A stretch of 64,000 nucleotides of DNA. It comes from Enteractinococcus fodinae. Lineage in GTDB: Bacteria; Actinomycetota; Actinomycetes; Actinomycetales; Micrococcaceae. The stretch spans positions 620,001 through 684,000 of the forward strand of contig NZ_JAVDYJ010000001.1 of assembly GCF_031458395.1 (NCBI RefSeq), written 5' to 3'. The stretch's first letter is position 1; the number at the start of each line of letters is the position of its first letter. The position numbers and the translations under genes are program-made. Under the pieces are notes generated by a model. The model did no database searches and was not told the DNA's origin. It saw only the letters and a program-made list of their open reading frames with translations. Below, in pieces: positions 8,629 through 16,734 of this stretch.

Positions 8629-9581
8629 TAGAAGTAATACGGGAACTGTGACCAGTCTGGATCGCGTTTTTCTAAGAAAGCATCCCGGCCTTCGACGGCC
8701 TCATCGGTCATGTACCCCATGCGGGTAGCTTCACCGGCGAAGACCTGTTGACCGGCCATTCCGTCGTCAGCGAGGTTGAACGCATATTTCAGCATCCGAA
8801 TGGCCTGCGGGGACTGGGCATTGATATCTGCCGCGTATTCGAGCGCGACGGTTTCAAGCTGTTCGTGGTCGACCGATTCGTTCACCGCGCCCATCTCCAC
8901 CATCTGATCTGCAGAATACTCGCGCGCAGTGAAGAAGATCTCGCGGGCACGCTTTTGCCCAACGTGGCGCGCCAACAGTGCCGATCCGTACCCGGCATCG
9001 AAGGACCCGACGGTCGCATCGGTCTGTTTGAATTTCCCGTGCTGTTTCGAGGCAAGGGTCAGGTCTGAGACCACGTGCAGCGAGTGACCGCCCCCTGCCG
9101 CCCATCCATTGACCACCGCAATGACGACTTTGGGGCTGGTGCGCATCAGGCGCTGGACTTCTAGAATGTGGAGTCGCCCGGCGCGTGCTGGATCGACGGA
9201 TTCTGCGGTCTCCCCTTCGGCATACCGATAACCATCGCGGCCGCGAATGCGTTGGTCACCGCCGGAGCAGAAGGAATGTCCGCCGTCTTTGGGAGAGGGG
9301 CCGTTGCCGGTGAGTAACACGGTGCCTACATCTGAGGTCATGCGAGCGTGGTCGATGGCTCGGTAGAGTTCATCCACGGTTCCGGGTCGGAAGGCGTTGC
9401 GCACTTCGGGACGGTCAAAGGCGATACGCACGGTGCCCAGGTCGCGGACCCAGTTGCCGTCGCCGTCGCGTTCAACATGGCGGTGGTATGTGATGTCTTG
9501 GAAATCGAAACCTTGGACGGTACGCCACTGGTTCGGGTCGAAGATATCGGAAACTTTTTCTGGCACAGGATAGTTACTCAC
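8628..9581 (-). CDS. menB: 1,4-dihydroxy-2-naphthoyl-CoA synthase
   Basis: A 317-residue crotonase-fold enzyme that cyclises o-succinylbenzoyl-CoA. The oxyanion-hole regions HSFCSGGDQRIRG and VNGWAAGGGHSLHVVSDL and the active-site stretch TVGSFDAGYGS are typical of MenB. The GTG at 9581 is chosen because a TAGACT hexamer lies exactly seven bases upstream and the product then begins VSNYPVPEKVSD; an upstream ATG at 9602 would read through that hexamer. It is the first gene of menB-menE-menA and is divergent from a tyrosine phosphatase. Confidence 0.95.
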   Translation of the reverse strand: MSNYPVPEKVSDIFDPNQWRTVQGFDFQDITYHRHVERDGDGNWVRDLGTVRIAFDRPEVRNAFRPGTVDELYRAIDHARMTSDVGTVLLTGNGPSPKDGGHSFCSGGDQRIRGRDGYRYAEGETAESVDPARAGRLHILEVQRLMRTSPKVVIAVVNGWAAGGGHSLHVVSDLTLASKQHGKFKQTDATVGSFDAGYGSALLARHVGQKRAREIFFTAREYSADQMVEMGAVNESVDHEQLETVALEYAADINAQSPQAIRMLKYAFNLADDGMAGQQVFAGEATRMGYMTDEAVEGRDAFLEKRDPDWSQFPYYF

Positions 9582-9587
9582 ATGGCA

Positions 9588-9594
9588 TAGTCTA
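9588..9594. promoter_or_regulatory. Shared bidirectional leaderless -10 (TAGTCTA)
   Basis: On the plus strand TAGTCT (9588-9593) is seven bases before the ATG at 9601. On the minus strand TAGACT (9594-9589) is seven bases before the menB GTG at 9581. The two hexamers overlap by five base pairs, so polymerase could occupy only one direction at a time. Confidence 0.6.
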
Positions 9595-9600
9595 TACAAC

Positions 9601-10299
9601 ATGGTCAGGTCTCAAGTGCAGTATCTTCACCCAGCAAAGTGGTCCGGAGCCCGCAATGCCTGGCAGGTCCGAGACGGCCTGTGGCGAATGGGGCGTGCCG
9701 AGTGGGTGGACGCCACCGGGTGGCAACAAATGCTTGCCGACGGCGTGGCAACCGTGATTGATGTTCGGACCCCACCGGAGATCAAAGCCCGCGAACACGA
9801 TCCAGCCCCGGCGGTCCCGGCAGCAATTGAGCGGATTCACTTACCGGTTGAAGACATCCATCACGAGTCCTTTTGGCAACGTCATGCGCCGTATCCGATG
9901 CATCCGGACGCGTATCACGACACCATGGAGACCTTTGGTGACCGGGTCGCTACTGCCATTGCAACGGTTTTGGAATCCTGGGAAACAGGCGGGACCGTCT
10001 TACACTGCACTGCCGGCCGAGATCGTACCGGCTTGGTGCTGGGCTTGATGCTGCAGTTACCCGACATTCCCGGTGGTGCCGCCGATTGGGAAGAACAAGC
10101 CCGGGTTTATGCCTCAGGTGCGCACGGGATCAACGAACACCACCGAACCAGCCCGATTCCGCACCCGTATGAGTCATACTTAGAGCCGGCAGAGTTTCAA
10201 CGGGAACTCGAGGACCGTCTGGCCAGCTACCGGAGGTTCTTAGCAGAGTGGCCGGGTGCGCGAGTCCAAGAGTTACTCGCGACGTCTCGAAACGACTGA
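9601..10299 (+). CDS. Tyrosine-protein phosphatase family protein
   Basis: A 232-residue protein with the cysteine phosphatase loop LHCTAGRDRTG (CX5R, catalytic Cys and Arg) and an upstream GVATVIDVRTPPE segment. This matches the Y_phosphatase3 family of bacterial tyrosine/lipid phosphatases. The natural substrate cannot be read from sequence. The start at 9601 is backed by a leaderless -10 seven bases upstream. It is divergent from menB and close to the unrelated gene at 10323. Confidence 0.85.
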   Translation: MVRSQVQYLHPAKWSGARNAWQVRDGLWRMGRAEWVDATGWQQMLADGVATVIDVRTPPEIKAREHDPAPAVPAAIERIHLPVEDIHHESFWQRHAPYPMHPDAYHDTMETFGDRVATAIATVLESWETGGTVLHCTAGRDRTGLVLGLMLQLPDIPGGAADWEEQARVYASGAHGINEHHRTSPIPHPYESYLEPAEFQRELEDRLASYRRFLAEWPGARVQELLATSRND

Positions 10300-10322
10300 C
10301 ACCATCCGTGACGGGTAGGGAA

Positions 10323-10967
10323 TTACCTGCGCGCTTTGGTGAAAAATTCAGTCGGCTGCGGTGCATTCAGCAATGACTCGATATACGTGAAGCGTCCCTT
10401 GGTCCGGTACCGAGCCAGTGCCCAACCGGTGAAAATTGCCGGGGAGGTGCCAAGGATCATGTCGGTCATGGTGTCAAAGTTGTGGTCCTGAGCCGAGGTT
10501 CCTAGCACCAAATCCCACACGAACTCAGCGATCTCCCACACCAGAGCAACGAAACCTTTCGCAACCACGAGGATGGCCACTTCGAACCACAGTGGCAGCC
10601 ACAGTTGATATTTGCGCAAGATGAGACCCAATGCAAAGACCAGACCAAAGCCCACGGCAAACCCGGAGTACAGGTGGACCAACTTATCCCATGGGCCTCG
10701 CTGGTACATGCCTAAATATTCACCGCCATAGGGTCCGGCCAGGAGCAGGGCGGCATATTGCCACTGCAGGTTCAGCGGAATATGTATCTTCGCCCACTTT
10801 TCGACAATCCACGGTGCGATGGTCGGGATCATGGTGAGCACGGCCACGATGGCCCGGTACCAGTGGCCGATACTTGCGGCAAGAATGGCTGAAACCAATG
10901 CGATGACCGCTGTGGTCAGCATCGGGATATGACGTCTGATCGTTGCGTAACGGGTTGTGGGTTCCAT
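10323..10967 (-). CDS. Multi-span membrane protein, DUF2238-like
   Basis: A 214-residue protein with about five hydrophobic segments. The spacing of WDKLVHLYSGFAVGFGL, VWEIAEFVWDLVLGT and the DTMTDMILGT stretch resembles the DUF2238 inner-membrane family, whose function is unknown. A GGAG sits five bases before the ATG at 10967. A TAGCGT hexamer also lies nine bases upstream, but that spacing does not fit the leaderless class. Family assignment is by motif pattern from memory. Confidence 0.7.
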   Translation of the reverse strand: MEPTTRYATIRRHIPMLTTAVIALVSAILAASIGHWYRAIVAVLTMIPTIAPWIVEKWAKIHIPLNLQWQYAALLLAGPYGGEYLGMYQRGPWDKLVHLYSGFAVGFGLVFALGLILRKYQLWLPLWFEVAILVVAKGFVALVWEIAEFVWDLVLGTSAQDHNFDTMTDMILGTSPAIFTGWALARYRTKGRFTYIESLLNAPQPTEFFTKARR

Positions 10968-11030
10968 TACGTCTCCACGCTACAAGAGCGCCTATATAGA
11001 GACGATCATTCATCGACGACGTCTAGCAAA

Positions 11031-11063
11031 ATGCCCCCGCTCCAGTACGTGGAGCGGGGGCAT
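11031..11063 (-). terminator. Rho-independent terminator of ddh
   Basis: A perfect 13-base-pair stem (ATGCCCCCGCTCC with GGAGCGGGGGCAT) closes a seven-base loop. On the minus strand it is followed by a short T run. It lies 20 bases beyond the ddh stop. Confidence 0.85.
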
Positions 11064-11082
11064 AGGGTGTTGGAAGAGTGAG

Positions 11083-12045
11083 TTAGACCAGTCCGGTCTC
11101 CATCATCTCCTGCAACGACTGTTGGCTAAGGAGGTACAGTGGCACTTCCAGCACGGTGTACGCGCCTGAGTTGCCCTGGTCTTTCAACCGAGCTGCTGCC
11201 CGACCGAAAGCAACCATGGCGGCTGCGGTGAAGTTTGGGTTTGATTCGAGTGCGAGGCTGAACTCGACGCTGGCATTATGGCCCTGCAGATCACCAGTCG
11301 TGATGACATATCCACCATGTGGTGCGCCCTGGTGATCGCGTTCGAATTCCTCGTTGGACACGAAATGCACGGTGGTGTCGTAGGGTTCGAAGTAGTCGGG
11401 CATCGTGGTGATTTCTTCACGAATCCGATCGTGATCTGCTGCATCAGCCACGATGTAGACGATCCGCTCGTGGGAGGTGGTCTTCGATAGGCCCTGCCCG
11501 TTGCCGGCCCGGGCCTGATCAATGGCATCTTGTGCCGGGATGGTGTATTGCACCCCGCGTCTCACCCCGGCAACCTGACGAACCGCATCTGAGTGACCCT
11601 GCGACAGGCCCTTCCCCCAGAACGTGTTCTGGATGGGCTCGGGAAACAGCGATAGTCCAAGCACCCGATTCATGGAGAACAGGCCTGGATCCCAACCGGT
11701 CGACACGATGGCTACGTTGTCGTTGGCTTTGGCTGCTTGATCCATTGCCGCATAATGTTCGGCCACCTTGGAGTGGTTATCGTAAGTGTCCACGGTGGTG
11801 AAGTGTTCGGCGAATCCAGCAGCTTGTTCTGGAATGTCAGTGGCTGAACCCACGCACAAAAACAACACGTCGATGTCGTCTTTGTACTTGTGCGCATCGG
11901 CTACCGGGTAGACGGTCGCGTTCGTGTCGAGGGTCTCGCGGCGGGAGAAAATGCCGAAGAGTTCGAAGTCATCGAGCTTGCCGATGAGGTATTCCACGGC
12001 TTGGCCGAGGTTTCCGTAGCCTACGATGCCGGCTTTGATGTTCAT
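11083..12045 (-). CDS. ddh: meso-Diaminopimelate dehydrogenase
   Basis: A 320-residue NADPH-dependent enzyme, exactly the usual length, making meso-diaminopimelate directly from tetrahydrodipicolinate for lysine and peptidoglycan. The dinucleotide motif GIVGYGNLGQAVE is at the N terminus. VSTGWDPGLFSMNR and the substrate-binding stretch FWGKGLSQGHSDAVRQ are family hallmarks. The start at 12045 has GGAGGA directly upstream and overlaps the stop of the upstream peptidase gene by four bases (ATGA). An alternative start further upstream lies inside that gene and is rejected. Confidence 0.96.
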   Translation of the reverse strand: MNIKAGIVGYGNLGQAVEYLIGKLDDFELFGIFSRRETLDTNATVYPVADAHKYKDDIDVLFLCVGSATDIPEQAAGFAEHFTTVDTYDNHSKVAEHYAAMDQAAKANDNVAIVSTGWDPGLFSMNRVLGLSLFPEPIQNTFWGKGLSQGHSDAVRQVAGVRRGVQYTIPAQDAIDQARAGNGQGLSKTTSHERIVYIVADAADHDRIREEITTMPDYFEPYDTTVHFVSNEEFERDHQGAPHGGYVITTGDLQGHNASVEFSLALESNPNFTAAAMVAFGRAAARLKDQGNSGAYTVLEVPLYLLSQQSLQEMMETGLV

Positions 12046-14219
12046 GTGTCCTCCTGTGGGAATTTGAGGTCTTGGGCGTTGAGGGCGGTCAGGATGAAGG
12101 CGAAGTCCCAAGCCCGGTCTTCCCAGGCGCGGTACCGACCGGAGGCTCCGCCGTGGCCGCCTTCCATTTCGGTTTTCAGCACGATGGGGGAGCCGCCTTC
12201 AGCCAGCGCAGTGTCCTGGTCGTTGGTTGCGGTGGCTCGCAGTTGTTGGACCCATTTGGCGGGTTCGACGTAGAGCACTCGGGTGTCGTGCAGCGAGGTG
12301 ACGGCGGCGATCGCCGGATAGTTGGTTTCGCGCACGTTGTGGTACGGGGTGTAGCTGAGCATGTAGTCGAAGACTTCCTTATCTTCGATTGGGTTACCCC
12401 ATTCTTCCCACTCCAGCGCGGTCAGCGGCAGGTCGGGATCCAAAATCGAAGTCAGCGCATCAACGAAGGGTACTTGGGCCACGCAGACCCGGTAGAGCTC
12501 TGGTGCCATATTCAGTACGCCACCCATGAGCAATCCGCCGGCTGAACCACCCATGGCCGCGATCCGATTAGGGTGGACCCAGCCGGAGGAGGCCACGAAG
12601 CGGGTCGCGTCGATGAAGTCGGTAAACGAATTCTTTTTCGCAAGCTTTTTACCGTTTTCATACCAGGCGCGCCCCAGTTCGCCACCGCCGCGGACGTGGG
12701 CCACCACGTAGATCACGCCACGGTCCAACAGCGATAACCGTGATGGACCAAAAGCCGGGTCCATGGACATCTCATAAGAACCGTAGCCGTAGATCAGCGC
12801 TGGGTTATCGCCGTTCCATTCGACATCTTTGTGCCGGATGACGGTCAGGGGGATAGCCACTCGGCGGTCGGTGGATTCTGCCGGGGCCCACCAGCGTTCG
12901 ACCAGGTATAGGTCGGGATCGTAGCCGGGAACTTCGGTGGCGCGACGTAAGTGGGAGGAATTGGTTGCCGGATCGTAGTCCAGGATTTGCGCCGGGGTGA
13001 TCCAGGAGGTGTAGGCCAAACGGATATAGGGCGAGTCGATGTGCTGGCCCACCGGTGAAGCAGAGTAGAGCTCTTCGGGGAATGCCGGTTCGACGACCTC
13101 GGCTTGGGCCTGGGTGCCAAGTCCCGCTAACGGGAGAACCCACATGCGCGGGGTGGTTTCGGCGCGCACCGCAGCAAAGAGGTATTCGCGCGTCACGCCG
13201 ACCCCGTCGAGTTTGATGGTCTCGGAGTGGGCGAATACGGTGCGCCATACGGAACGGTCGGCCACCTGATCAGCATCCACGATCGAGACCTGATTATTGG
13301 GCAGCTGGGTGCCGTCGGCGGCACGGTTATGCGTGATCAGATACTGGTCGCCCACCGGCAGCACGTCGTGCAGTGAGCGTTCGGAACGGCTGATGACCAG
13401 CTCCAACGGGGCGGCGATGGTTTCCAGATCCAGGACGTGGGTTTCGGTAACTTCAGAGTTGCCAAGTTCCAAGATCAGTTTGGTTTTATCCGGGCTCAAG
13501 CCGAATCCGCCCCACATTTGGGGGTCATCTTCCTGGTAGAGCAGCGCGTCGATGGCCACATCGGTGCCGATGCGGTGAGACTTGAGCCGGTACGGACGCC
13601 AGGCTTCATCGGGTTCCATATAGAACACGCGGGTGCCCGAGGGGTCAAAGGCGATGCCGTAGGCCAGGCCGGAAATCTCGTCGGGGAGTTGTTCCCCGGT
13701 GCGTAAATCCCGGATACGCAGGGTGAAGCGCTCATCGCCGGTTTCGTCCACCAGGTAGGCCAGCAGGTTTCCGTCGGGTGAGACTGTCATGCCGCCCAGG
13801 GAGAAGAACGGAACCTTTTCGGCTTCAACGTTGCCGTCGAGGATGACCTGTTCGCCCTCCAGCGGTTCACCGCGCTGGATCTGGGGTGGCTCCCACGAAT
13901 CATCGACGACCGGTACGCGGCAGTGCACGCTGTACTGGGCACCTTCTTCGGTCCGGGTGAAATACCACCAGTCGTCAATCCGCGACGGCACCGACATGTC
14001 GGTTTCTACCGTGTGGGATTTGATCTCAGCGAATATGGTCTCGCGCAGTGCTTGTTGGTCTGCGGTCACCGCATCGGTGTAAGCGTTCTCAGCATTGAGA
14101 TGGGCAATGGTGTCTGGGTTGTCTGGGTCTTTGAGCCAGTCCCAGTCATCCGTAAGTTCCACGCCGTGGTGGACCGTGGTAACGGGGACTCGTGTGGCTT
14201 TTGGAGGGGTAGCAGTCAT
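12042..14219 (-). CDS. S9 family serine peptidase (oligopeptidase B / protease II type)
   Basis: A 725-residue protein with an N-terminal beta-propeller region and a C-terminal alpha/beta-hydrolase domain. The nucleophile motif is GGSAGGLLMGG. The charge-relay histidine lies in EGGHGGASGRYR near the end, and an earlier VYGYGSYE-like segment and GGELGRAWYENGK are typical of oligopeptidase B. Such enzymes cut short peptides after basic residues in the cytoplasm. The ATG at 14219 is chosen since TATAGT lies seven bases upstream. It is translationally coupled to ddh. Confidence 0.9.
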   Translation of the reverse strand: MTATPPKATRVPVTTVHHGVELTDDWDWLKDPDNPDTIAHLNAENAYTDAVTADQQALRETIFAEIKSHTVETDMSVPSRIDDWWYFTRTEEGAQYSVHCRVPVVDDSWEPPQIQRGEPLEGEQVILDGNVEAEKVPFFSLGGMTVSPDGNLLAYLVDETGDERFTLRIRDLRTGEQLPDEISGLAYGIAFDPSGTRVFYMEPDEAWRPYRLKSHRIGTDVAIDALLYQEDDPQMWGGFGLSPDKTKLILELGNSEVTETHVLDLETIAAPLELVISRSERSLHDVLPVGDQYLITHNRAADGTQLPNNQVSIVDADQVADRSVWRTVFAHSETIKLDGVGVTREYLFAAVRAETTPRMWVLPLAGLGTQAQAEVVEPAFPEELYSASPVGQHIDSPYIRLAYTSWITPAQILDYDPATNSSHLRRATEVPGYDPDLYLVERWWAPAESTDRRVAIPLTVIRHKDVEWNGDNPALIYGYGSYEMSMDPAFGPSRLSLLDRGVIYVVAHVRGGGELGRAWYENGKKLAKKNSFTDFIDATRFVASSGWVHPNRIAAMGGSAGGLLMGGVLNMAPELYRVCVAQVPFVDALTSILDPDLPLTALEWEEWGNPIEDKEVFDYMLSYTPYHNVRETNYPAIAAVTSLHDTRVLYVEPAKWVQQLRATATNDQDTALAEGGSPIVLKTEMEGGHGGASGRYRAWEDRAWDFAFILTALNAQDLKFPQEDT

Positions 14220-14226
14220 GATTTCC

Positions 14227-14232
14227 ACTATA
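14227..14232 (-). promoter_or_regulatory. Candidate leaderless -10 (TATAGT)
   Basis: TATAGT on the minus strand is followed by seven bases and the ATG at 14219 of the S9 peptidase, so the peptidase-ddh mRNA would be leaderless. Confidence 0.5.
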
Positions 14233-14237
14233 GGGAC

Positions 14238-15707
14238 TTAGAGTCCCAACAGGTCCTCGAAGACGCCCATCCCGAAATAGAACACAAACGCGATGGCCAC
14301 GACCCACAGCAGGGGGTGGACTTCGCGGAAGCGGCCTTGTCCGGTCCGGATCACCGCGTAAGCGACCAGCCCGGCACCAATGCCGTTGACGATTGAATAG
14401 GTAAACGGCATCAGCGCGAACGTGAGGAACGCTGGGATCGCAGCGCCCACGTCGTTCCAATCAATTTGGGTTACCTGCGAGACCATCATAAAGCCCACCA
14501 CGACCAGTGCCGGGGCGACGGCTTCGAAGGGCACCAGGTAGATCAGCGGGGTCAAGAACATGGCGGCCAAGAACAGCACCCCGGTCACCACCGAGGCCAA
14601 ACCGGTGCGGGCGCCTTCGCCGATCCCGGTACCGGATTCGACGAAGATCTGGGTTGAGGAGGCCGAACCGGCGCCACCGGCCGACACGCCCACCGCATCG
14701 ACGAGTAGTACGCGGTGCAGGTTCGGAATGTTGCCGACCTGGTCTACGTTGCCGGCTTCGCGGGCCAGGCCCACCGAGGTGCCCATGGCATCGAAAAATA
14801 CCGACAGCAAGATCGCAAAGACGAGCAAGGACGCCGCGATAGCGCCGATGGAGGAAAACGCGCCAAAAGAGAATTCGCCCAGCAGGCTCAAATCCGGAGC
14901 ACTCCAGCCGGGCATCGACGGGGCAACCAGGCTCCAGCCTTCGGGGTTGACGTTGCCGGCCTCGTCCACGGAAGGGCCAATGTTGAAGACGGCTTCAACA
15001 ATGTTGGCGAAAACCGTCGAGACAACAATGCCGATCAGGATCGCGCCGGGCACTTTCCGAGCCACCAGGATGGCGGTGAGTAACAGGCCGACCACAAAGA
15101 CCAATACGGGCCAGCCGGTCAGCTCCCCGCCGATACCGAGCCCAAGGGGCACCGTGGTGCCGGCTTCATCGGGGAGGCGACGGACGAACCCGGAATTCAC
15201 CAATCCGATCAGGGTAATAAACAGACCGATGCCCACCACAATGCCGGTCTTGATCGGGTCGGGGACCGCCCGGAAGACGGCGGTTCGAAACCCGGTGAGC
15301 ACCAGCACGACCATGACCAGCCCGGCTAAAACTACCAGACCCATGGCCTCTGGCCACGTCAGTTCCGGGGTGGTGGCAATGGTGATGGCTAACAAAGCGT
15401 TGACGCCCAGCCCGGCGGCCAGCGCGAAGGGGTGGTTGGCCCACAGGCCCATCAGGACCGTGATCAGTGCGGCAATCAACGCCGTGGATGCTGCGACCGC
15501 CGAGATGCCGAGTTGTCCACCCGAGCCGTCGGGCCCGGATAAGACCAGGGGGTTGAGCACAATGATGTAGCTCATGGCCAGGAAGGTGGCGAGCCCGCCA
15601 CGGAGTTCAGCACCGAGGGTCGAACCACGTTGGGAAATTTTGAAAAATTTGTCGAGTTTATTTTTTGGTTCGACGTCCTGCTGATTCACTGTGCGCAACG
15701 ATGACAT
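14238..15707 (-). CDS. NCS2 family purine permease (AzgA/PbuG type)
   Basis: A 489-residue multi-span transporter of the AzgA subgroup (adenine, guanine or hypoxanthine with protons). It begins with STLGAELRGGLATFLAMSYIIVLNP, the N-terminal signature of this subgroup. The second hallmark is FFDAMGTSVGLAREAG, followed by DAVGVSAGGAGSASSTQIFVESGTGIGEGARTGLASV. The real start is near 15707; an in-frame start 300 bases upstream would add a non-transporter extension and run into the PAP2 gene. Either a leaderless TAGGAT at seven bases or its internal AGGA as ribosome site could drive this start. Confidence 0.92.
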   Translation of the reverse strand: MSSLRTVNQQDVEPKNKLDKFFKISQRGSTLGAELRGGLATFLAMSYIIVLNPLVLSGPDGSGGQLGISAVAASTALIAALITVLMGLWANHPFALAAGLGVNALLAITIATTPELTWPEAMGLVVLAGLVMVVLVLTGFRTAVFRAVPDPIKTGIVVGIGLFITLIGLVNSGFVRRLPDEAGTTVPLGLGIGGELTGWPVLVFVVGLLLTAILVARKVPGAILIGIVVSTVFANIVEAVFNIGPSVDEAGNVNPEGWSLVAPSMPGWSAPDLSLLGEFSFGAFSSIGAIAASLLVFAILLSVFFDAMGTSVGLAREAGNVDQVGNIPNLHRVLLVDAVGVSAGGAGSASSTQIFVESGTGIGEGARTGLASVVTGVLFLAAMFLTPLIYLVPFEAVAPALVVVGFMMVSQVTQIDWNDVGAAIPAFLTFALMPFTYSIVNGIGAGLVAYAVIRTGQGRFREVHPLLWVVAIAFVFYFGMGVFEDLLGL

Positions 15708-15714
15708 GGGAAAC

Positions 15715-15720
15715 ATCCTA
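15715..15720 (-). promoter_or_regulatory. Candidate leaderless -10 (TAGGAT)
   Basis: TAGGAT on the minus strand ends seven bases before the ATG at 15707. The same bases contain AGGA at Shine-Dalgarno distance, so this site is ambiguous. Confidence 0.4.
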
Positions 15721-15765
15721 GAACGTTTTGTTCGCGCGCGGTTAACGCACCGATTGTCGGATCGG

Positions 15766-16716
15766 TCACTCCGCTTCTCGGCCGGCCTCCCAGCGGAAGA
15801 AACTTGCCAACAATGCACACACGGCCGCTGACGCGCCGCCAATGAGTAGGGCTCCGAAGCCAAACCATCTGGTCGATGGCACGACTTCGGAGAAGTCAGC
15901 GGGCACCTGACCGAGTCCACCGGTGAGCAGCACAACGGCCAGGGCGCCGCCCAGACCGGCGATCGCGAGCAACCATAAGAGAATTTCGGATAGTGAGGCA
16001 TACCGGGCACGAGAGCGCGGGGAGATGAGGTTGTAATCCACCGAAACTCGGTAAATGATGAAACCCCCCAGGAGAGTCCAGAAGCCCACCACGAGGTAGG
16101 CGGCCACGATGTCTGCGGGGCGGTGCCAGCCGTTCAAGAAGGTTGCCACGCCCACGGTGGCCGAAAAGAGCATGCCGATCAGTGCTACAAAAGAGCGCCA
16201 GCGCGGGGCCACTAATAAGAACACGGCCGCCGCGGTGGCGGTAGCAAACGTCACGTGACCCGAGGGCAACGAGTTGCCCGTGTAGTAGGGCACGCCATTG
16301 GCCAGTTCGGGACGATCCAGGAGCACCTTGAGCGCCTGGGTGGTCAAGTTTGCTGCCGCAAAGGTCAGCGCCACAATCAGTGAGGCGGCCCAGCGTCGTC
16401 GCCACAAGGTCAAGACCAAGAACCCCACGGCGGCTACTGAGGCCACCACGATGGGCAGGTCAGCCAATAGTCCGATCGAGGCCTCATGGAGGGATCGCAG
16501 CTGCAACTCGGCTGAGGCCAGGGCCGCATGATCCAGCACTTGGCCAGTCGAGGAGAGCACAAAGTTCGTGTAGATCGCCCACAGTCCACCGGCCATTAGC
16601 ACGAGCATGATCAACCACGCCCAGATGCGCGATCCGGGCGCGCGAACGACCCGGCGGCGTCGCCGGGTGGCCGGCAAATTATCATCCGGCAGCTGATGGA
16701 CAGAATCAGGGTGCAT
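15766..16716 (-). CDS. Phosphatase PAP2 family membrane protein
   Basis: A 316-residue protein with six to seven hydrophobic segments. The lipid-phosphatase motifs appear in order: KVLLDRPEL (KX6RP-like), NSLPSGHVTFA (PSGH) and GWHRPADIVAAY (SRX5HX3D-like, with the catalytic His-Pro-Ala-Asp). It probably removes phosphate from a lipid such as undecaprenyl diphosphate or phosphatidate at the outer face of the membrane. The ATG at 16716 is seven bases from a leaderless -10 shared with divergent menC. Confidence 0.9.
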   Translation of the reverse strand: MHPDSVHQLPDDNLPATRRRRRVVRAPGSRIWAWLIMLVLMAGGLWAIYTNFVLSSTGQVLDHAALASAELQLRSLHEASIGLLADLPIVVASVAAVGFLVLTLWRRRWAASLIVALTFAAANLTTQALKVLLDRPELANGVPYYTGNSLPSGHVTFATATAAAVFLLVAPRWRSFVALIGMLFSATVGVATFLNGWHRPADIVAAYLVVGFWTLLGGFIIYRVSVDYNLISPRSRARYASLSEILLWLLAIAGLGGALAVVLLTGGLGQVPADFSEVVPSTRWFGFGALLIGGASAAVCALLASFFRWEAGREAE

Positions 16717-16722
16717 GGGGCC

Positions 16723-16729
16723 TAGACTA
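16723..16729. promoter_or_regulatory. Shared bidirectional leaderless -10 (TAGACTA)
   Basis: On the plus strand TAGACT (16723-16728) is six bases before the menC ATG at 16735. On the minus strand TAGTCT (16729-16724) is seven bases before the PAP2 ATG at 16716. The start codons of the two genes are only 18 bases apart, leaving no room for separate promoters. Confidence 0.6.
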
Positions 16730-16734
16730 ACGAC

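Noticed and set aside
10968-10982. TAGCGT upstream of the membrane protein at 10967 as another leaderless -10
   Set aside because: The spacing is nine bases and a GGAG lies between, so it does not fit the 6-7 base class.
15708-16010. N-terminal extension of the purine permease
   Set aside because: The added 100 residues resemble no transporter, overlap the PAP2 gene, and a better start at 15707 exists.
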